Assembly (NCBI RefSeq): GCF_012027305.1 | Contig: NZ_SNUF01000001.1 | Coordinates: 1,240,001 to 1,304,000, forward strand | Source of the DNA: Thermococcus sp. MAR1 | GTDB taxonomy: Archaea; Methanobacteriota_B; Thermococci; Thermococcales; Thermococcaceae | Length of the DNA stretch: 64,000 nucleotides | Direction of reading: 5' to 3' | Shown here: positions 44,750-53,186 of the stretch, in pieces | Numbering within the stretch: position 1 is the first letter of the stretch | How the letters are laid out: the number at the start of each line of letters is the position of its first letter | Made by a program: the position numbers and the translations under genes | Notes under the pieces: generated by a model | The model's database searches: none | What the model saw: only the letters and a program-made list of their open reading frames with translations | What the model was told of the DNA's origin: nothing

Positions 44750-45222
44750 CTGTTATTTAAGTGTTTTGAAGCTTTGAAATGGCCTAAGAGAGGATTGGAA
44801 AGCCCATTACAGAGGACTTTTAACGTGCTCAAAAAATTGGGTAATAATGAACATTAAGATTCATACAAAATCCAAAGGAGCGAGCGAAACCCCTAAATAC
44901 CCCCACGCATACAATCTCCTGAGACAGTACGGCGCCGAGGCGCTCTGAGCTTCTTATTTTCCTTCCAGACAAGGCCTTAACCAAGTTTTTCTTTCAAACT
45001 GGCAGGAGCCAAAGCGTGCAATCTAAAATTTGCCCGTGAAGAGGGTTTGGCTTTAAAATAGGCCATTAATCAGGTTTCAACTTTGTTCTGGCGTCCAAAG
45101 GACGCCTTGTGGGGGTGAAACTCTTCAGAGCTGTAATTGTGGAATAAACCCGTAGCAAAATCGCCCGTTTTAACGTGCACGAACTATAAAATCTGCCCCA
45201 CAAACAGTCAGAACCTTTTGAT
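44750..45222. other. Gene-free stretch with TATA-like and hairpin elements
   Basis: No protein gene is supported between the ATPase start and tRNA-Met. Visible elements are a TATA-like CCCTAAATAC (44891-44900) followed by a GC-rich hairpin (GCGC-CGAG-GCGC, 44932-44943) and a T-rich tract (TTCTTATTTTCC), which may be a small RNA unit. There is also a perfect 7-bp stem GGCGTCC-AAA-GGACGCC (45090-45106). Nothing else is recognised. Confidence 0.4.
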
Positions 45223-45246
45223 GAAACTTTGCGTCAGCAAAGTTTC
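45223..45246. repeat. 10-bp inverted repeat just downstream of tRNA-Met
   Basis: GAAACTTTGC-GTCA-GCAAAGTTTC is a perfect 10-bp stem with a 4-nt loop, only three bases from the CCA end of tRNA-Met on minus. It may aid processing or termination of the tRNA transcript, or be a copy of a dispersed intergenic repeat. Confidence 0.5.
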
Positions 45247-45249
45247 AAT

Positions 45250-45356
45250 GGTGCCGGGGCGGGGCTTTGAACCCCGGACCTCTCGGTTTCTCAGGCTCCC
45301 CCGAAGGGAAGCGGCCCTATGAGCCGAGCGCTCTGACCAGGCTAAGCTACCCCGGC
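45250..45356 (-). tRNA. tRNA-Met (CAT), elongator type, with a 29-nt intron
   Basis: The acceptor stem GCCGGGG/CCCCGGC, D-arm, anticodon stem CTCGG/CCGAG, T-arm CGGGG-TTCAAAG-CCCCG, discriminator A and encoded CCA are all present. The anticodon CAT is at 45321-45319. The anticodon loop is interrupted after position 37 by an intron (about 45317-45289) that folds into GCTTCCC-TTCG-GGGGAGC, consistent with a bulge-helix-bulge substrate. An intron in this tRNA is known from related Pyrococcus. A TATA (GATTTAAAAATGCC) lies 35-45 nt upstream. Confidence 0.93.
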
Positions 45357-45445
45357 ACTGCCCGAGCGCCCGGGTTATACCTTCAGGAGGGCATTTTTAA
45401 ATCTTTCGATGGACACGAACCCGATGCTCTTTCGCTGGGGAACTG

Positions 45446-45455
45446 TTTTATAATC
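45446..45455 (+). promoter_or_regulatory. TATA promoter of the transglutaminase-like gene
   Basis: TTTTATAATC lies 21-30 nt upstream of the ATG at 45475, and there is no ribosome binding site. The mRNA is therefore probably leaderless. Confidence 0.5.
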
Positions 45456-45474
45456 CCTCCCTCCAAGTTGGTTC

Positions 45475-46644
45475 ATGATGGGAAGGTTCCTCGCGGCGTT
45501 TGCCATCGCGTTCATTGTCATCATCGCGGGCTGCCTCTCGGCCACTCCGGAGACCGGAACGCCCGAAAGTACCGCATACCAATCTACAACTTCAACCACT
45601 CCGTTCTCCACTCCAACGCCTGGTTCATCCCCCGCAACCTGGACTAATCCCCTTGTGAGCTGGGAGAACGTGACCGTGTCTCTCCCGGGCCAGGACGCCG
45701 AGCTCAGCTGTCCGGGAATCCTCTGGCGCTACATCCTCAGGGATGCACTTTCCTGTATGCTGGGCAGGGAAGAGCTTGAGGTCATATCACCCCTCGCGGA
45801 GGAGCTCAAGGGTGAAGACCTCGCCCAGAGTGCCTGGAACGTCCTAGCCTGGGAAGGAGAGTGGCTGAGCTACGACTGGGAGAAGGCCAAACAGCCCTTC
45901 GCCAAGGTCATAATATACCCCGACGGAAGAGAGGAGGTTGTTGAGGGGCAGAACAACACCATTCAGACCCCCTACGAGACGATAATGCGGAGAACCGGTA
46001 TATGCACCGACTACACAGTTCTCACGGATGCCCTGCTCCTGGCCATGAACTACTCGCCGGTCTACGCGATGGCCATAAACCTCACCGATTTGGGGCACGC
46101 CACGGCGTTGGTAAAGATAAACGGATGGTACTTCACCCTCGACCAGCACCTCCCGCCCATGGATTTAGGTGCCTACTACCACTACTGGGAGCGGCAGGGG
46201 AGCAGGATAGTTAACGCCACCCTCTACGAGATAACACCGGGCGAAGAGAAGGCCAACATAAAGGTTCTGGGCGTCGTTGCCGGCGAGGAGTTCCTCAACC
46301 AGGACTACACCATGGGTGATGCCGACGCGAGGAATTTAGCCGTTTCCATGATGAATCTGCTCTATGAGGGATTCGGCCTGAAGGCCGACGAATCCCTGAA
46401 AAGACTCTCCGACGGAAAGCTCCCGAGGGGGTACAGGGCCGGCTGGACGTGGGGGGTTACCTACTACAACCTGGCCGACTACTACCACCCCTTCTTCCAT
46501 GAAGAGTACGCCGAGTGGCTGGTCTCCCAGATGCTTTCTGACCAAGAGTTCGCGGGCTACGTCCAGAAGAGCGACGCGGTCTGGATAGAGGTCCGGATAG
46601 AGGGCGAGGATTTAATCCTCACCATCTACCTCGGGAGCTCTTAG
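45475..46644 (+). CDS. Transglutaminase-like lipoprotein
   Basis: A 389-residue exported protein. The signal peptide ends in the lipobox-like IIAGC with Cys20 as likely lipid site, and a threonine/proline/serine-rich stalk of about 40 residues follows. The catalytic triad of the papain-like transglutaminase fold is visible as Cys in RTGICTDYTVL, His in LGHATALVK and Asp in FTLDQHLPP. In archaea such domains are thought to act as proteases or peptide ligases at the surface. The 3' end overlaps the convergent DEAD-box gene by 26 nt. The target is unknown. Confidence 0.88.
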   Translation: MMGRFLAAFAIAFIVIIAGCLSATPETGTPESTAYQSTTSTTPFSTPTPGSSPATWTNPLVSWENVTVSLPGQDAELSCPGILWRYILRDALSCMLGREELEVISPLAEELKGEDLAQSAWNVLAWEGEWLSYDWEKAKQPFAKVIIYPDGREEVVEGQNNTIQTPYETIMRRTGICTDYTVLTDALLLAMNYSPVYAMAINLTDLGHATALVKINGWYFTLDQHLPPMDLGAYYHYWERQGSRIVNATLYEITPGEEKANIKVLGVVAGEEFLNQDYTMGDADARNLAVSMMNLLYEGFGLKADESLKRLSDGKLPRGYRAGWTWGVTYYNLADYYHPFFHEEYAEWLVSQMLSDQEFAGYVQKSDAVWIEVRIEGEDLILTIYLGSS

Positions 46645-47854
46645 AATAGCCCCGGGAGTTCCTTGGATAGCGGGAGTTTCTTCTTCCGCTTCTCCCGTAG
46701 TAACCGGAGCGATCACTTTCATACCTCTCGCGGTACTCCCTCGGGATCTCCTCGCTGAGCTCGGACTTCCTTATCTCCACGCCGGCTACCTGTGCAATGT
46801 AGCGCAGCCTCTTGAACTCACCGGGCATTATGAAGGTTATCGCCCTTCCCCGCTTGCCCATCCTGCCGGTTCTCCCTATCCGGTGGACGTAGTCCTCGGC
46901 AGTCATGGGCAGGGAGTAGTTGACGATGTGGCTTATGTCCTGAACGTCGAGGCCCCTCGCCGCAACGTCGGTCGCAACTAAAATCCTTGTTCTCTTCGTC
47001 TTGAAGCGCCAGAATGTCCTTTCCCTCGAGTTTTGGCTCATGTCGCCGTTTAGAGCCTCGGCGCTGTAGCCGGCTCTCCTGAGCCTCTCACTCAGCTCCC
47101 TGGTTTCCCTCTTGGTGGCGCAGAAGACTATGCCGTAGAAGTCGTTGCCGAGTATCTTCTTCAGCACCGTGAACTTCCGCGCTGGGACGACCTCCACGTA
47201 CTCCTGATCCACCATTTCCGGAACCAACTCGTCGCTGCTGACGCTTATCACCTCATGGTTCTTCATGTAACGCCTCGCGAGCCTTCTAATCTCTGGGGGC
47301 ATGGTGGCAGAGAACATCAGCACCCTCTTCCTCCGTGGCGTCTCCCTGAAAATCGCCTCTATGTCGTCTATGAAGCCCATGTCGAGCATCCTGTCGGCCT
47401 CGTCAAGGATGAAGAACTTCACCGAGCTTAAATCGAGGGTTCCGCGCCTTATGTGGTCGAGAACCCTGCCGGGAGTTCCAACGACGACGTGGGTTCCCCT
47501 CTCAAGGGCCCTTATCTGCGGCCCTATCGGCTGGCCGCCGTAGACGGCATATACGTAAACCCTCTTCCTCCCGCGGAGGCTCTTGATTTCATCCGCCACC
47601 TGGAGGGCAAGCTCCCTCGTGGGGGTCAATATTATCGCCTGAACGGCCTTTATATTCGGATCAATCGCCTCGATTATTGGAAGCGCAAAGGCGGCAGTCT
47701 TTCCCGTCCCGGTCTGGGACTGGCCGATTATATCGACGTCGCCCGATAGAAGGCGGGGGATTACCTCCCTCTGAATGTCCGTTGGGGTCTCAAAACCCTT
47801 CTCTCTAACCGCCACTAACGTGGCCTCTGATAAGCCCAATCTTTCAAAACTCAT
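46619..47854 (-). CDS. deaD: DEAD-box RNA helicase
   Basis: A 411-residue ATP-dependent RNA helicase with all core motifs: Q-motif region (FETPTDIQREVIP), Walker A SQTGTGKT, PTREL, TPGR, DEAD, SAT, ATDVAARGLD and HRIGRTGR. A basic, arginine/serine/tyrosine-rich tail (SGYYGRSGRRNSRYP) would bind RNA. The Thermococcus homologue is described as cold-inducible. The ATG has TAAGGAGTTAGGAAA upstream. No TATA is seen in the 69 nt up to tRNA-Lys, so it may be cotranscribed with that tRNA. Confidence 0.94.
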   Translation of the reverse strand: MSFERLGLSEATLVAVREKGFETPTDIQREVIPRLLSGDVDIIGQSQTGTGKTAAFALPIIEAIDPNIKAVQAIILTPTRELALQVADEIKSLRGRKRVYVYAVYGGQPIGPQIRALERGTHVVVGTPGRVLDHIRRGTLDLSSVKFFILDEADRMLDMGFIDDIEAIFRETPRRKRVLMFSATMPPEIRRLARRYMKNHEVISVSSDELVPEMVDQEYVEVVPARKFTVLKKILGNDFYGIVFCATKRETRELSERLRRAGYSAEALNGDMSQNSRERTFWRFKTKRTRILVATDVAARGLDVQDISHIVNYSLPMTAEDYVHRIGRTGRMGKRGRAITFIMPGEFKRLRYIAQVAGVEIRKSELSEEIPREYRERYESDRSGYYGRSGRRNSRYPRNSRGYSKSSRGRW

Positions 47855-47923
47855 TTTCCTAACTCCTTACGTTGCTCAAACGCATCCCTTCTCAAGCGGA
47901 ACGCGTCGAGAAGAAACGCGGTC

Positions 47924-48001
47924 TGGCGGGCCGGGGGGGATTCGAACCCCCGACCACGGGATTAAGAGTCCCGCGCTCTAACCATGCTGAGCTACCGGCC
48001 C
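47924..48001 (-). tRNA. tRNA-Lys (CTT)
   Basis: Acceptor stem GGGCCGG/CCGGCCC, D-arm (TAGCTCAGCATGGTTAGAGC), anticodon stem CGGGA/TCCCG with loop CTCTTAA giving anticodon CTT, T-arm GGGGG-TTCGAAT-CCCCC, discriminator G and encoded CCA. No intron. The TATA AATTTATAAAG lies about 30-40 nt upstream (48030-48042). Confidence 0.95.
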
Positions 48002-48111
48002 TCAACCCGAAGTCATAGACGGGAGGTTGCTTTATAAATTTTTTGGTCAGAGGCCGGAAATTGGACAGGGAAAACTTTATAAAGCCTCTCCGAGCGTTAT
48101 ACTTTGGCAAC

Positions 48112-48199
48112 GCGGGGGTTGCCGAGCCTGGTCAAAGGCGCGGGATTGAGGGTCCCGTCCCGTAGGGGTTCCGGGGTTCAAATCCCCGCCCCCGCACCA
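48112..48199 (+). tRNA. tRNA-Leu (GAG)
   Basis: A class II tRNA with acceptor GCGGGGG/CCCCCGC, anticodon stem CGGGA/TCCCG with loop TTGAGGG giving anticodon GAG, a long variable arm (TCCCGTAGGGGTT), T-loop TTCAAAT, discriminator A and encoded CCA. The TATA CTTTATAAAG lies 28-37 nt upstream (48075-48084). It diverges from tRNA-Lys. Confidence 0.95.
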
Positions 48200-48405
48200 G
48201 AAACGTTTCTGTCTCGAATTATCATTTGAATCACAAAATTCTCACAGCCTTTCTCGGTCGATAACGAAAAAAACAGTTAGATTCCCAGAACACACGTCCT
48301 GGTTAGCCCGCTATCCAGTTGAGGCCCTATACAGTTCCATTCTACTCAAAACGACTTTTGGCGCATAAAAACGGAAATGTAAAAAACGGGTTGCTCATGA
48401 GGGAA

Positions 48406-49017
48406 TTACCATCCGTAGCCGTACATCCTCGCCATCAGGTGCCTCTTGATTTGCCTGCCGTAGTAGTAGCCTATGGCCATTCCAACGAGGAGCCCGCCCA
48501 GGTGGGCGTAGACGTTGACGCCCGGCAGGATGCTGTTTATCAGGAAGAGCACGAAGGCGTTTATCAGCGCGGCCTGCATGTTGCCTCCGACGACGCCCGT
48601 TATGAGTATCAGCGCCCCGACTATGCCGAAGAGGGCTCCACTCGCACCGGCGCTGGCCGAGTTGGCTGGCAGCAGGAGGAGCGTCAGCAGGTTTCCGGCT
48701 AAACCAGAGACGAGGTAGACCATGACGAGCCTCTTCGGCCCGAGGATTCCCTCAAGCTGTCTGCCCATCATCAGGAGGAAGTACATGTTGAAGCCTATGT
48801 GGAGTATGCCGACGTGCACGAACATCGCGGTTATTAGTTGCCACCAGGCACCATTGATGACGGCGTAGTTCCACTGGCCGAGCCTTGCAAGGACTCCGAT
48901 GCTTATACTGAGCGGGTTCCCGCTGAGGATTGCCTCGACTATGTAAACGGCCACGTTTATCAGGAACAGCGTAAACGTCGCCTTCCCGTAGCGGGCAAAA
49001 TACTTCTCAAGACTCAT
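48406..49017 (-). CDS. Rhomboid-family intramembrane serine protease
   Basis: A 203-residue membrane protease with six core segments. The catalytic dyad is Ser126 in AGASGALFG and His172 in VNVYAHLGG, and the oxyanion residues lie in HIGFNMYFL (Asn77). It cleaves substrates within or near membrane helices; targets in archaea are unknown. The 3' gene boundary is followed by about 200 nt of AT-rich DNA up to tRNA-Leu with no further gene. Its start overlaps the end of the FBPase/IMPase gene by 11 nt, so they form an operon. Confidence 0.94.
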   Translation of the reverse strand: MSLEKYFARYGKATFTLFLINVAVYIVEAILSGNPLSISIGVLARLGQWNYAVINGAWWQLITAMFVHVGILHIGFNMYFLLMMGRQLEGILGPKRLVMVYLVSGLAGNLLTLLLLPANSASAGASGALFGIVGALILITGVVGGNMQAALINAFVLFLINSILPGVNVYAHLGGLLVGMAIGYYYGRQIKRHLMARMYGYGW

Positions 49018-49789
49018 TTTCCAGCTCCTCCAGAATCATGTCGAGCAGGTAGCGGTCGTTGACGGCTATTACGTTTGTCTTGCTCGTTGCGTCGAGCCTC
49101 AGCTCCAGCTCCTTCCCCCTCTCGTCCGTGACTATCGCCCCCGCCTCCCTCGCTATCAGCACTCCTGCCGCTATATCCGTCGTCCTCACGTAGTTCCTTA
49201 TGTCCAGGACACCGTCGAGGGCCCCCTTTGCCAGGTAGGTAAGCTCAACGGCTATCGCACCGAGGACGCGGACGCGTTTGACTCTCCTTATTAGGCCCAA
49301 ACACCTGCCGCGCGTGTAGAAGCTGAGTGCCTCCTTTCCGCGCTCGGGTTTCCTGACTCTTATGGGCTTTCCGTCCATGTAGGCGCCTTCCCCAGGCAGG
49401 GCCTCGTAAAACGTCTTTGTGGCGAACTCGTATATCGCACCATAGATGGGCTTCCTTCCTTTAAAGACGGCGAAGCTGAAGGCGAATATTGGTATGCCTG
49501 CGGCGAAGTTGTACGAGCCGTCTATGGGGTCAACGATGACCGTGTAGTCGCTCCCGTTGTCTATGAAGCCTATCTCCTCGCTGACGACATTAACGCCCAG
49601 GGGCTGAAGTCTGCTAAGAACAACGTCTTCAGCCACTTTGTCAACGTATTTGGTAACGTCTCCGCTGACGTTCTCTCCTATCGCCTCCCCTGCCTTGGGA
49701 GTGCCGAAGAGGGGCATTACTTCCTTTTCAACCTCCCTCGCGGTTTCGAGGGCGACCTCGTTCCACGGGATTTCCGTATTAGTTTTCAT
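49007..49789 (-). CDS. Inositol-1-monophosphatase/fructose-1,6-bisphosphatase
   Basis: A 260-residue archaeal dual-activity phosphatase of the IMPase family. Metal-binding motifs are VSEEIGF, VDPIDGSYNFAAG and, near the end, TTDIAAGVLIAREAG. In Thermococcales it can make myo-inositol for the compatible solute di-myo-inositol phosphate and also hydrolyses fructose 1,6-bisphosphate, although a separate class V FBPase serves gluconeogenesis. The ATG at 49789 follows GGGTGGTTAGT and lies next to the stop of the DUF63 gene. Confidence 0.92.
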   Translation of the reverse strand: MKTNTEIPWNEVALETAREVEKEVMPLFGTPKAGEAIGENVSGDVTKYVDKVAEDVVLSRLQPLGVNVVSEEIGFIDNGSDYTVIVDPIDGSYNFAAGIPIFAFSFAVFKGRKPIYGAIYEFATKTFYEALPGEGAYMDGKPIRVRKPERGKEALSFYTRGRCLGLIRRVKRVRVLGAIAVELTYLAKGALDGVLDIRNYVRTTDIAAGVLIAREAGAIVTDERGKELELRLDATSKTNVIAVNDRYLLDMILEELENES

Positions 49790-49790
49790 A

Positions 49791-50600
49791 CTAACCACCC
49801 ATCAGCATTATCAACAGGTTCCTCGTTCCCGGCCCGAAGCCGAGGATGAACATCGTGAGCTTCACGAAGTTGATCAGATCTGGATCCTCGTCCTTCATCC
49901 ACCTGTCGAGTATCCACACCACAGGCAACAGTATTAGGAACTTCTCGGCGTATATAACCGCCGGCGTCCCGAAGGCATCCATAAGCCACCTTGCGAGGAC
50001 GTGCTGCTCCCAGAAGCCAAGGAACTGGATTCCTACAAATGTGGTTGTAGCGTCGTAGAAGTGGGTGTAAAAGAGGAGCGAGTTGTCCCTGACGAGGGTG
50101 AGCTTCTTTGAGACGAGCCATATAAATGCCTCGGCTATTATCAGCGCCGGAATGAAGTACTTGAAGACCTCCGGGTTGAAGTTAACCCTTCCCAGGTTTA
50201 TTATCAGGACGAAGACTAACCCACCGAGCAGAACCCAGCCGAAGTCCCTATAGAGAGGATAAAACTTCTCTCCGGAGCAATGCCTCCACACGGCGTAGAG
50301 AGACGCTATCGCAAAGGCCGCTATGACGAAGTAGCCGCCGGGGCTGACGGTCAGGTAAGTCCTTGGGAGGATTCCAACGTCGGTCATGCTCCGCATCAGC
50401 GGGCCAAGGATTATGTACGGAATGAGCGCTTTGAAGAAGCGGTCGTCAACCTTTATTCCCATCCGTTTGAGCATCTTGTAGAGGAGCATCACAGCTATGC
50501 CCAGGATTATGGCGTAGACAACCGTGTTCACGGGATTGTAACCCTGGTTTTCCTGTATCGGTTTTATGAAGTACTCGTAAAAGAACTCGTAGAGCCCCAT
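49791..50600 (-). CDS. DUF63 family membrane protein
   Basis: A 269-residue protein with about seven membrane segments. It matches the DUF63 pattern: NPVNTVVYAIILGIAV near the N-terminus, the conserved YIILGPLMRSMTDVGIL, and DATTTFVGIQFLGFWEQHVL. The family is archaeal and has no assigned function. The ATG at 50600 has GGTGGTCGA upstream; a longer frame crosses the promoter. It starts the operon that continues with the phosphatase and rhomboid. Confidence 0.87.
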   Translation of the reverse strand: MGLYEFFYEYFIKPIQENQGYNPVNTVVYAIILGIAVMLLYKMLKRMGIKVDDRFFKALIPYIILGPLMRSMTDVGILPRTYLTVSPGGYFVIAAFAIASLYAVWRHCSGEKFYPLYRDFGWVLLGGLVFVLIINLGRVNFNPEVFKYFIPALIIAEAFIWLVSKKLTLVRDNSLLFYTHFYDATTTFVGIQFLGFWEQHVLARWLMDAFGTPAVIYAEKFLILLPVVWILDRWMKDEDPDLINFVKLTMFILGFGPGTRNLLIMLMGG

Positions 50601-50674
50601 TCGACCACCATAGACCGTTGTTCCGATAGCCTTAAAGCTTTTCCCACCCATTATCTATCTGGACGGTGGTTGAG

Positions 50675-51715
50675 ATGCATCTGATGCAGCTGCCCAGAGA
50701 GGTGCTGCTGGGCGAAAATCTGAAGGGAGAGGCCGTTAACGTCGCGAAGAGGCTTGGTCTGGGTGAGAGAGCTTTAGTGCTCTATGGGCCGAAGACGAAA
50801 GAGATAGCCGGAAAGGACATCGAAAAGAGTCTCAGGGAGTCGTTTGAGGTGAGCGCGCTGGTAATCCGGGAGGCCAACATGGAGGAGGTCGAGAAGACCC
50901 TGACTAAAATTAGGGACGATAACTCTGACTGGCTCATAGCCGTTGGAGGGGGTAGCATAATCGACGTCGCCAAGCTTGCCTCGTTTAAAGCCGGAGTTCC
51001 CTTCATCAGCTTTCCCACTACAGCTTCCCACGACGGCATAGCGAGTGCAAACGCATCCATCAAGGACCTCGGGACCAAAACGTCGGTCAAGGCCGTGCCT
51101 CCGGTGGCGGTGATAGCCGACGTGAGGGTCATCAAGACCGCCCCCTACCGCTACCTCGCGGCTGGCGTTGGCGACATGATAAGCAACCTAACCGCTGTAA
51201 AGGACTGGCAGCTGGCCCACAGGATAAAGGGCGAGTACTACAGCGAGTACGCGGCTTCACTGAGCCTGATGAGCGCCAAGATGGTGATAAAGAACGCGGA
51301 CATAATACGCCTCGGCAACGAGGAGAGCGTGAGGAAGGTTGTGAAGGGTCTTATTTCGTGTGGCGTGGCCATGAGCATAGCCGGCTCTTCAAGGCCAGCC
51401 AGCGGTGCGGAGCACCTCTTCAGCCATGCGCTCGATGCCATAGCGCCAAAACCGGCCCTGCACGGTGAGCAGGTCGGAGTTGGGACGATAATAATGGCGT
51501 ATCTCCACGGGCTCAAGTGGGAGCGGATTAGGGAAACCTTAAAGAAGGTCGGGGCGCCAACTAACGCATACGAGCTTGGGATCGACCCGGAGTATATAAT
51601 TGAGGCCCTCACGATTGCCCACACGATACGGCCCGAGAGATACACGATCCTCGGAAAGGACGGCCTCACGCGAGAAGCCGCCGAAAAGGCCGCTAAAATC
51701 ACAGGGGTCATCTGA
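50675..51715 (+). CDS. egsA: sn-glycerol-1-phosphate dehydrogenase
   Basis: Makes glycerol 1-phosphate from dihydroxyacetone phosphate with NAD(P)H, the step that sets the stereochemistry of archaeal lipids. The 346-residue iron-alcohol-dehydrogenase-like enzyme has the N-terminal [11 protein letters not shown], cofactor motif [30 protein letters not shown] and the metal histidines in [12 protein letters not shown] and [10 protein letters not shown]. The ATG at 50675 follows GGTGGTTGAG. It diverges from the DUF63 gene. Confidence 0.96.
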   Translation: MHLMQLPREVLLGENLKGEAVNVAKRLGLGERALVLYGPKTKEIAGKDIEKSLRESFEVSALVIREANMEEVEKTLTKIRDDNSDWLIAVGGGSIIDVAKLASFKAGVPFISFPTTASHDGIASANASIKDLGTKTSVKAVPPVAVIADVRVIKTAPYRYLAAGVGDMISNLTAVKDWQLAHRIKGEYYSEYAASLSLMSAKMVIKNADIIRLGNEESVRKVVKGLISCGVAMSIAGSSRPASGAEHLFSHALDAIAPKPALHGEQVGVGTIIMAYLHGLKWERIRETLKKVGAPTNAYELGIDPEYIIEALTIAHTIRPERYTILGKDGLTREAAEKAAKITGVI

Positions 51716-51747
51716 AGATCACCGCTTCAAAAACGGAGGTGTTTGGA

Positions 51748-52182
51748 ATGGCAATAATCACGTTAGTTGGGGAAAAGCTGGCAAGACCTGGGGTTGAGTT
51801 CATATATTACGGCCCGGCAGAACCGTGCAAGACGTGCAAATTAGCTGGAGTCTGCGTCGGAAACCTGGAACCCGGCAGGAGGTATAAAATTCTCAGGGTA
51901 AGGAGCATGCCCTCTCACTCCTGCCCGCTTCACGAGGGCAAGGTTCGCGTCGTCGAGGTCGTCGAGCCGAGCATCGAGGTCGCGATAGAGCCGAGGCTGG
52001 CCATAGCCGGTTCCGTGATAAAGCTTCACTTCGCGGACTGCAGCGACAGGGAAAAAGCGGATCTGTTCAGGCCGGAGGGCCTCTTCGAGGGCGACCACGT
52101 GAAGATAATAGAGATCCTCGACGATGTCGAGTGCGGTGGCAGGACATACAAGGTCGTCAAGGTCATGCGCAAGAAGGACTGA
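51748..52182 (+). CDS. UPF0179 family protein
   Basis: A 144-residue archaeal protein of unknown function. Several conserved cysteines are visible ([35 protein letters not shown]), suggesting a metal or iron-sulfur site, although no activity is known. The ATG at 51748 has GGAGGTGTTTGGA upstream; it probably shares the transcript of egsA, whose stop is 33 nt away. Confidence 0.9.
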   Translation: MAIITLVGEKLARPGVEFIYYGPAEPCKTCKLAGVCVGNLEPGRRYKILRVRSMPSHSCPLHEGKVRVVEVVEPSIEVAIEPRLAIAGSVIKLHFADCSDREKADLFRPEGLFEGDHVKIIEILDDVECGGRTYKVVKVMRKKD

Positions 52183-52184
52183 CC

Positions 52185-53186
52185 TCATTCTTTTTCCACT
52201 TTTGTGAACGCAATCAGCTCTTCTTCCCCCGTTCTTATTCTGTAAATGCGCATCTTCCCATCGAGGAAGTTCCTAATGGCCATCAGAGTTTTCTCGCGCC
52301 TAATCAGCAGCTCCCAGGCTTCGTCAACACTCACCGCCTCAAACCTCAGCCTCTCCCCCGGCCTGCTCTGTGCAACTATGGGAAGATCGGCCGTTGAAAC
52401 GACGGCTATCTTGGCGTAGCCGCCGGTTGTCTGGGCGTCGTGAAGCATCACTATCGGCTTTCCGCTGGACGGCACCTGAACCGTTCCAGGCAGCAGGGGC
52501 TCCGTAACGATGTCCGCGCCCCTCTCGGAGTGTTCTATGGTCTTTCCATCGAGGCGGTAGCCCATCCTGTCGGACTCGGGAGTTACGGTATAGGACTCGC
52601 TCAGGAAGGTCTCTATCCCCTCTTCGGTGAAGTGGTCGAGGCCGGGGCCGAGGACGACGCGGACGGTCTTTTCCTTAGAAGAATAGTCCGGCCTCAGCTC
52701 GGAGGGAAGGTATCTCCCTTCCTTCCCGGCTAGTATCGCGTAGCCGAGGCTTAGCCTATCGCCGGCCTCCAGTGGCCTTCCGAGACCGGCCTTGGGATAG
52801 GCCGAGCAACTGCCAAGGAGCCTTTCGCACTTTATCCCGCCGGCGAAGGCTATGTATCCGTAGAGGCCGCTCTTCAAGGCGCCAACCTCAAGGATGTCGC
52901 CCCTCTTGGCCCAGTAACTCCTCCAGGGTTCAATTGGGACGCCGTTTAGCTTCACCTCAACATCCCCAGCGATAGCAAAGACTGCCGAGGAATTGAATCT
53001 AAGCGTTGGGCCGGCCAGAAGGAACTCAAGGAGCGGAGCATCGCCGGGGTTTCCGACGAGGTAGTTCGCTATCCTCGCGGAGTAGTCGTCCATGAAGCCT
53101 GAAACCGGAACGCCGAGCTTTCGGTAGCCTCTCCTGCCTGAGTCCTGGACGGTTAGAAGCGAGGGCACTTTTAGGAGCTCAATCAT
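52185..53186 (-). CDS. pxpC: 5-oxoprolinase subunit C (biotin-dependent carboxyltransferase family)
   Basis: A 333-residue subunit of the PxpABC 5-oxoprolinase, which hydrolyses 5-oxoproline to glutamate with ATP. Family blocks include SLLTVQDSGRRGYRKLGVP at the N-terminus, PLLEFLLAGPTL, and SDRMGYRLDGKTIE with PSSGKPIVMLHDAQTTGGYAKIA in the C-terminal half. It is equivalent to KipA/urea-amidolyase C domain. The ATG at 53186 has GGGGTGAAAGGA upstream and overlaps the pxpB stop by 8 nt, so expression is coupled. Confidence 0.93.
   Translation of the reverse strand: MIELLKVPSLLTVQDSGRRGYRKLGVPVSGFMDDYSARIANYLVGNPGDAPLLEFLLAGPTLRFNSSAVFAIAGDVEVKLNGVPIEPWRSYWAKRGDILEVGALKSGLYGYIAFAGGIKCERLLGSCSAYPKAGLGRPLEAGDRLSLGYAILAGKEGRYLPSELRPDYSSKEKTVRVVLGPGLDHFTEEGIETFLSESYTVTPESDRMGYRLDGKTIEHSERGADIVTEPLLPGTVQVPSSGKPIVMLHDAQTTGGYAKIAVVSTADLPIVAQSRPGERLRFEAVSVDEAWELLIRREKTLMAIRNFLDGKMRIYRIRTGEEELIAFTKVEKE

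Noticed and set aside
45074-45121. CRISPR-like repeat (GTTTCAAC... and ...GTGAAAC)
   Set aside because: Only one unit is present, with no regular spacing and no cas genes in the window.
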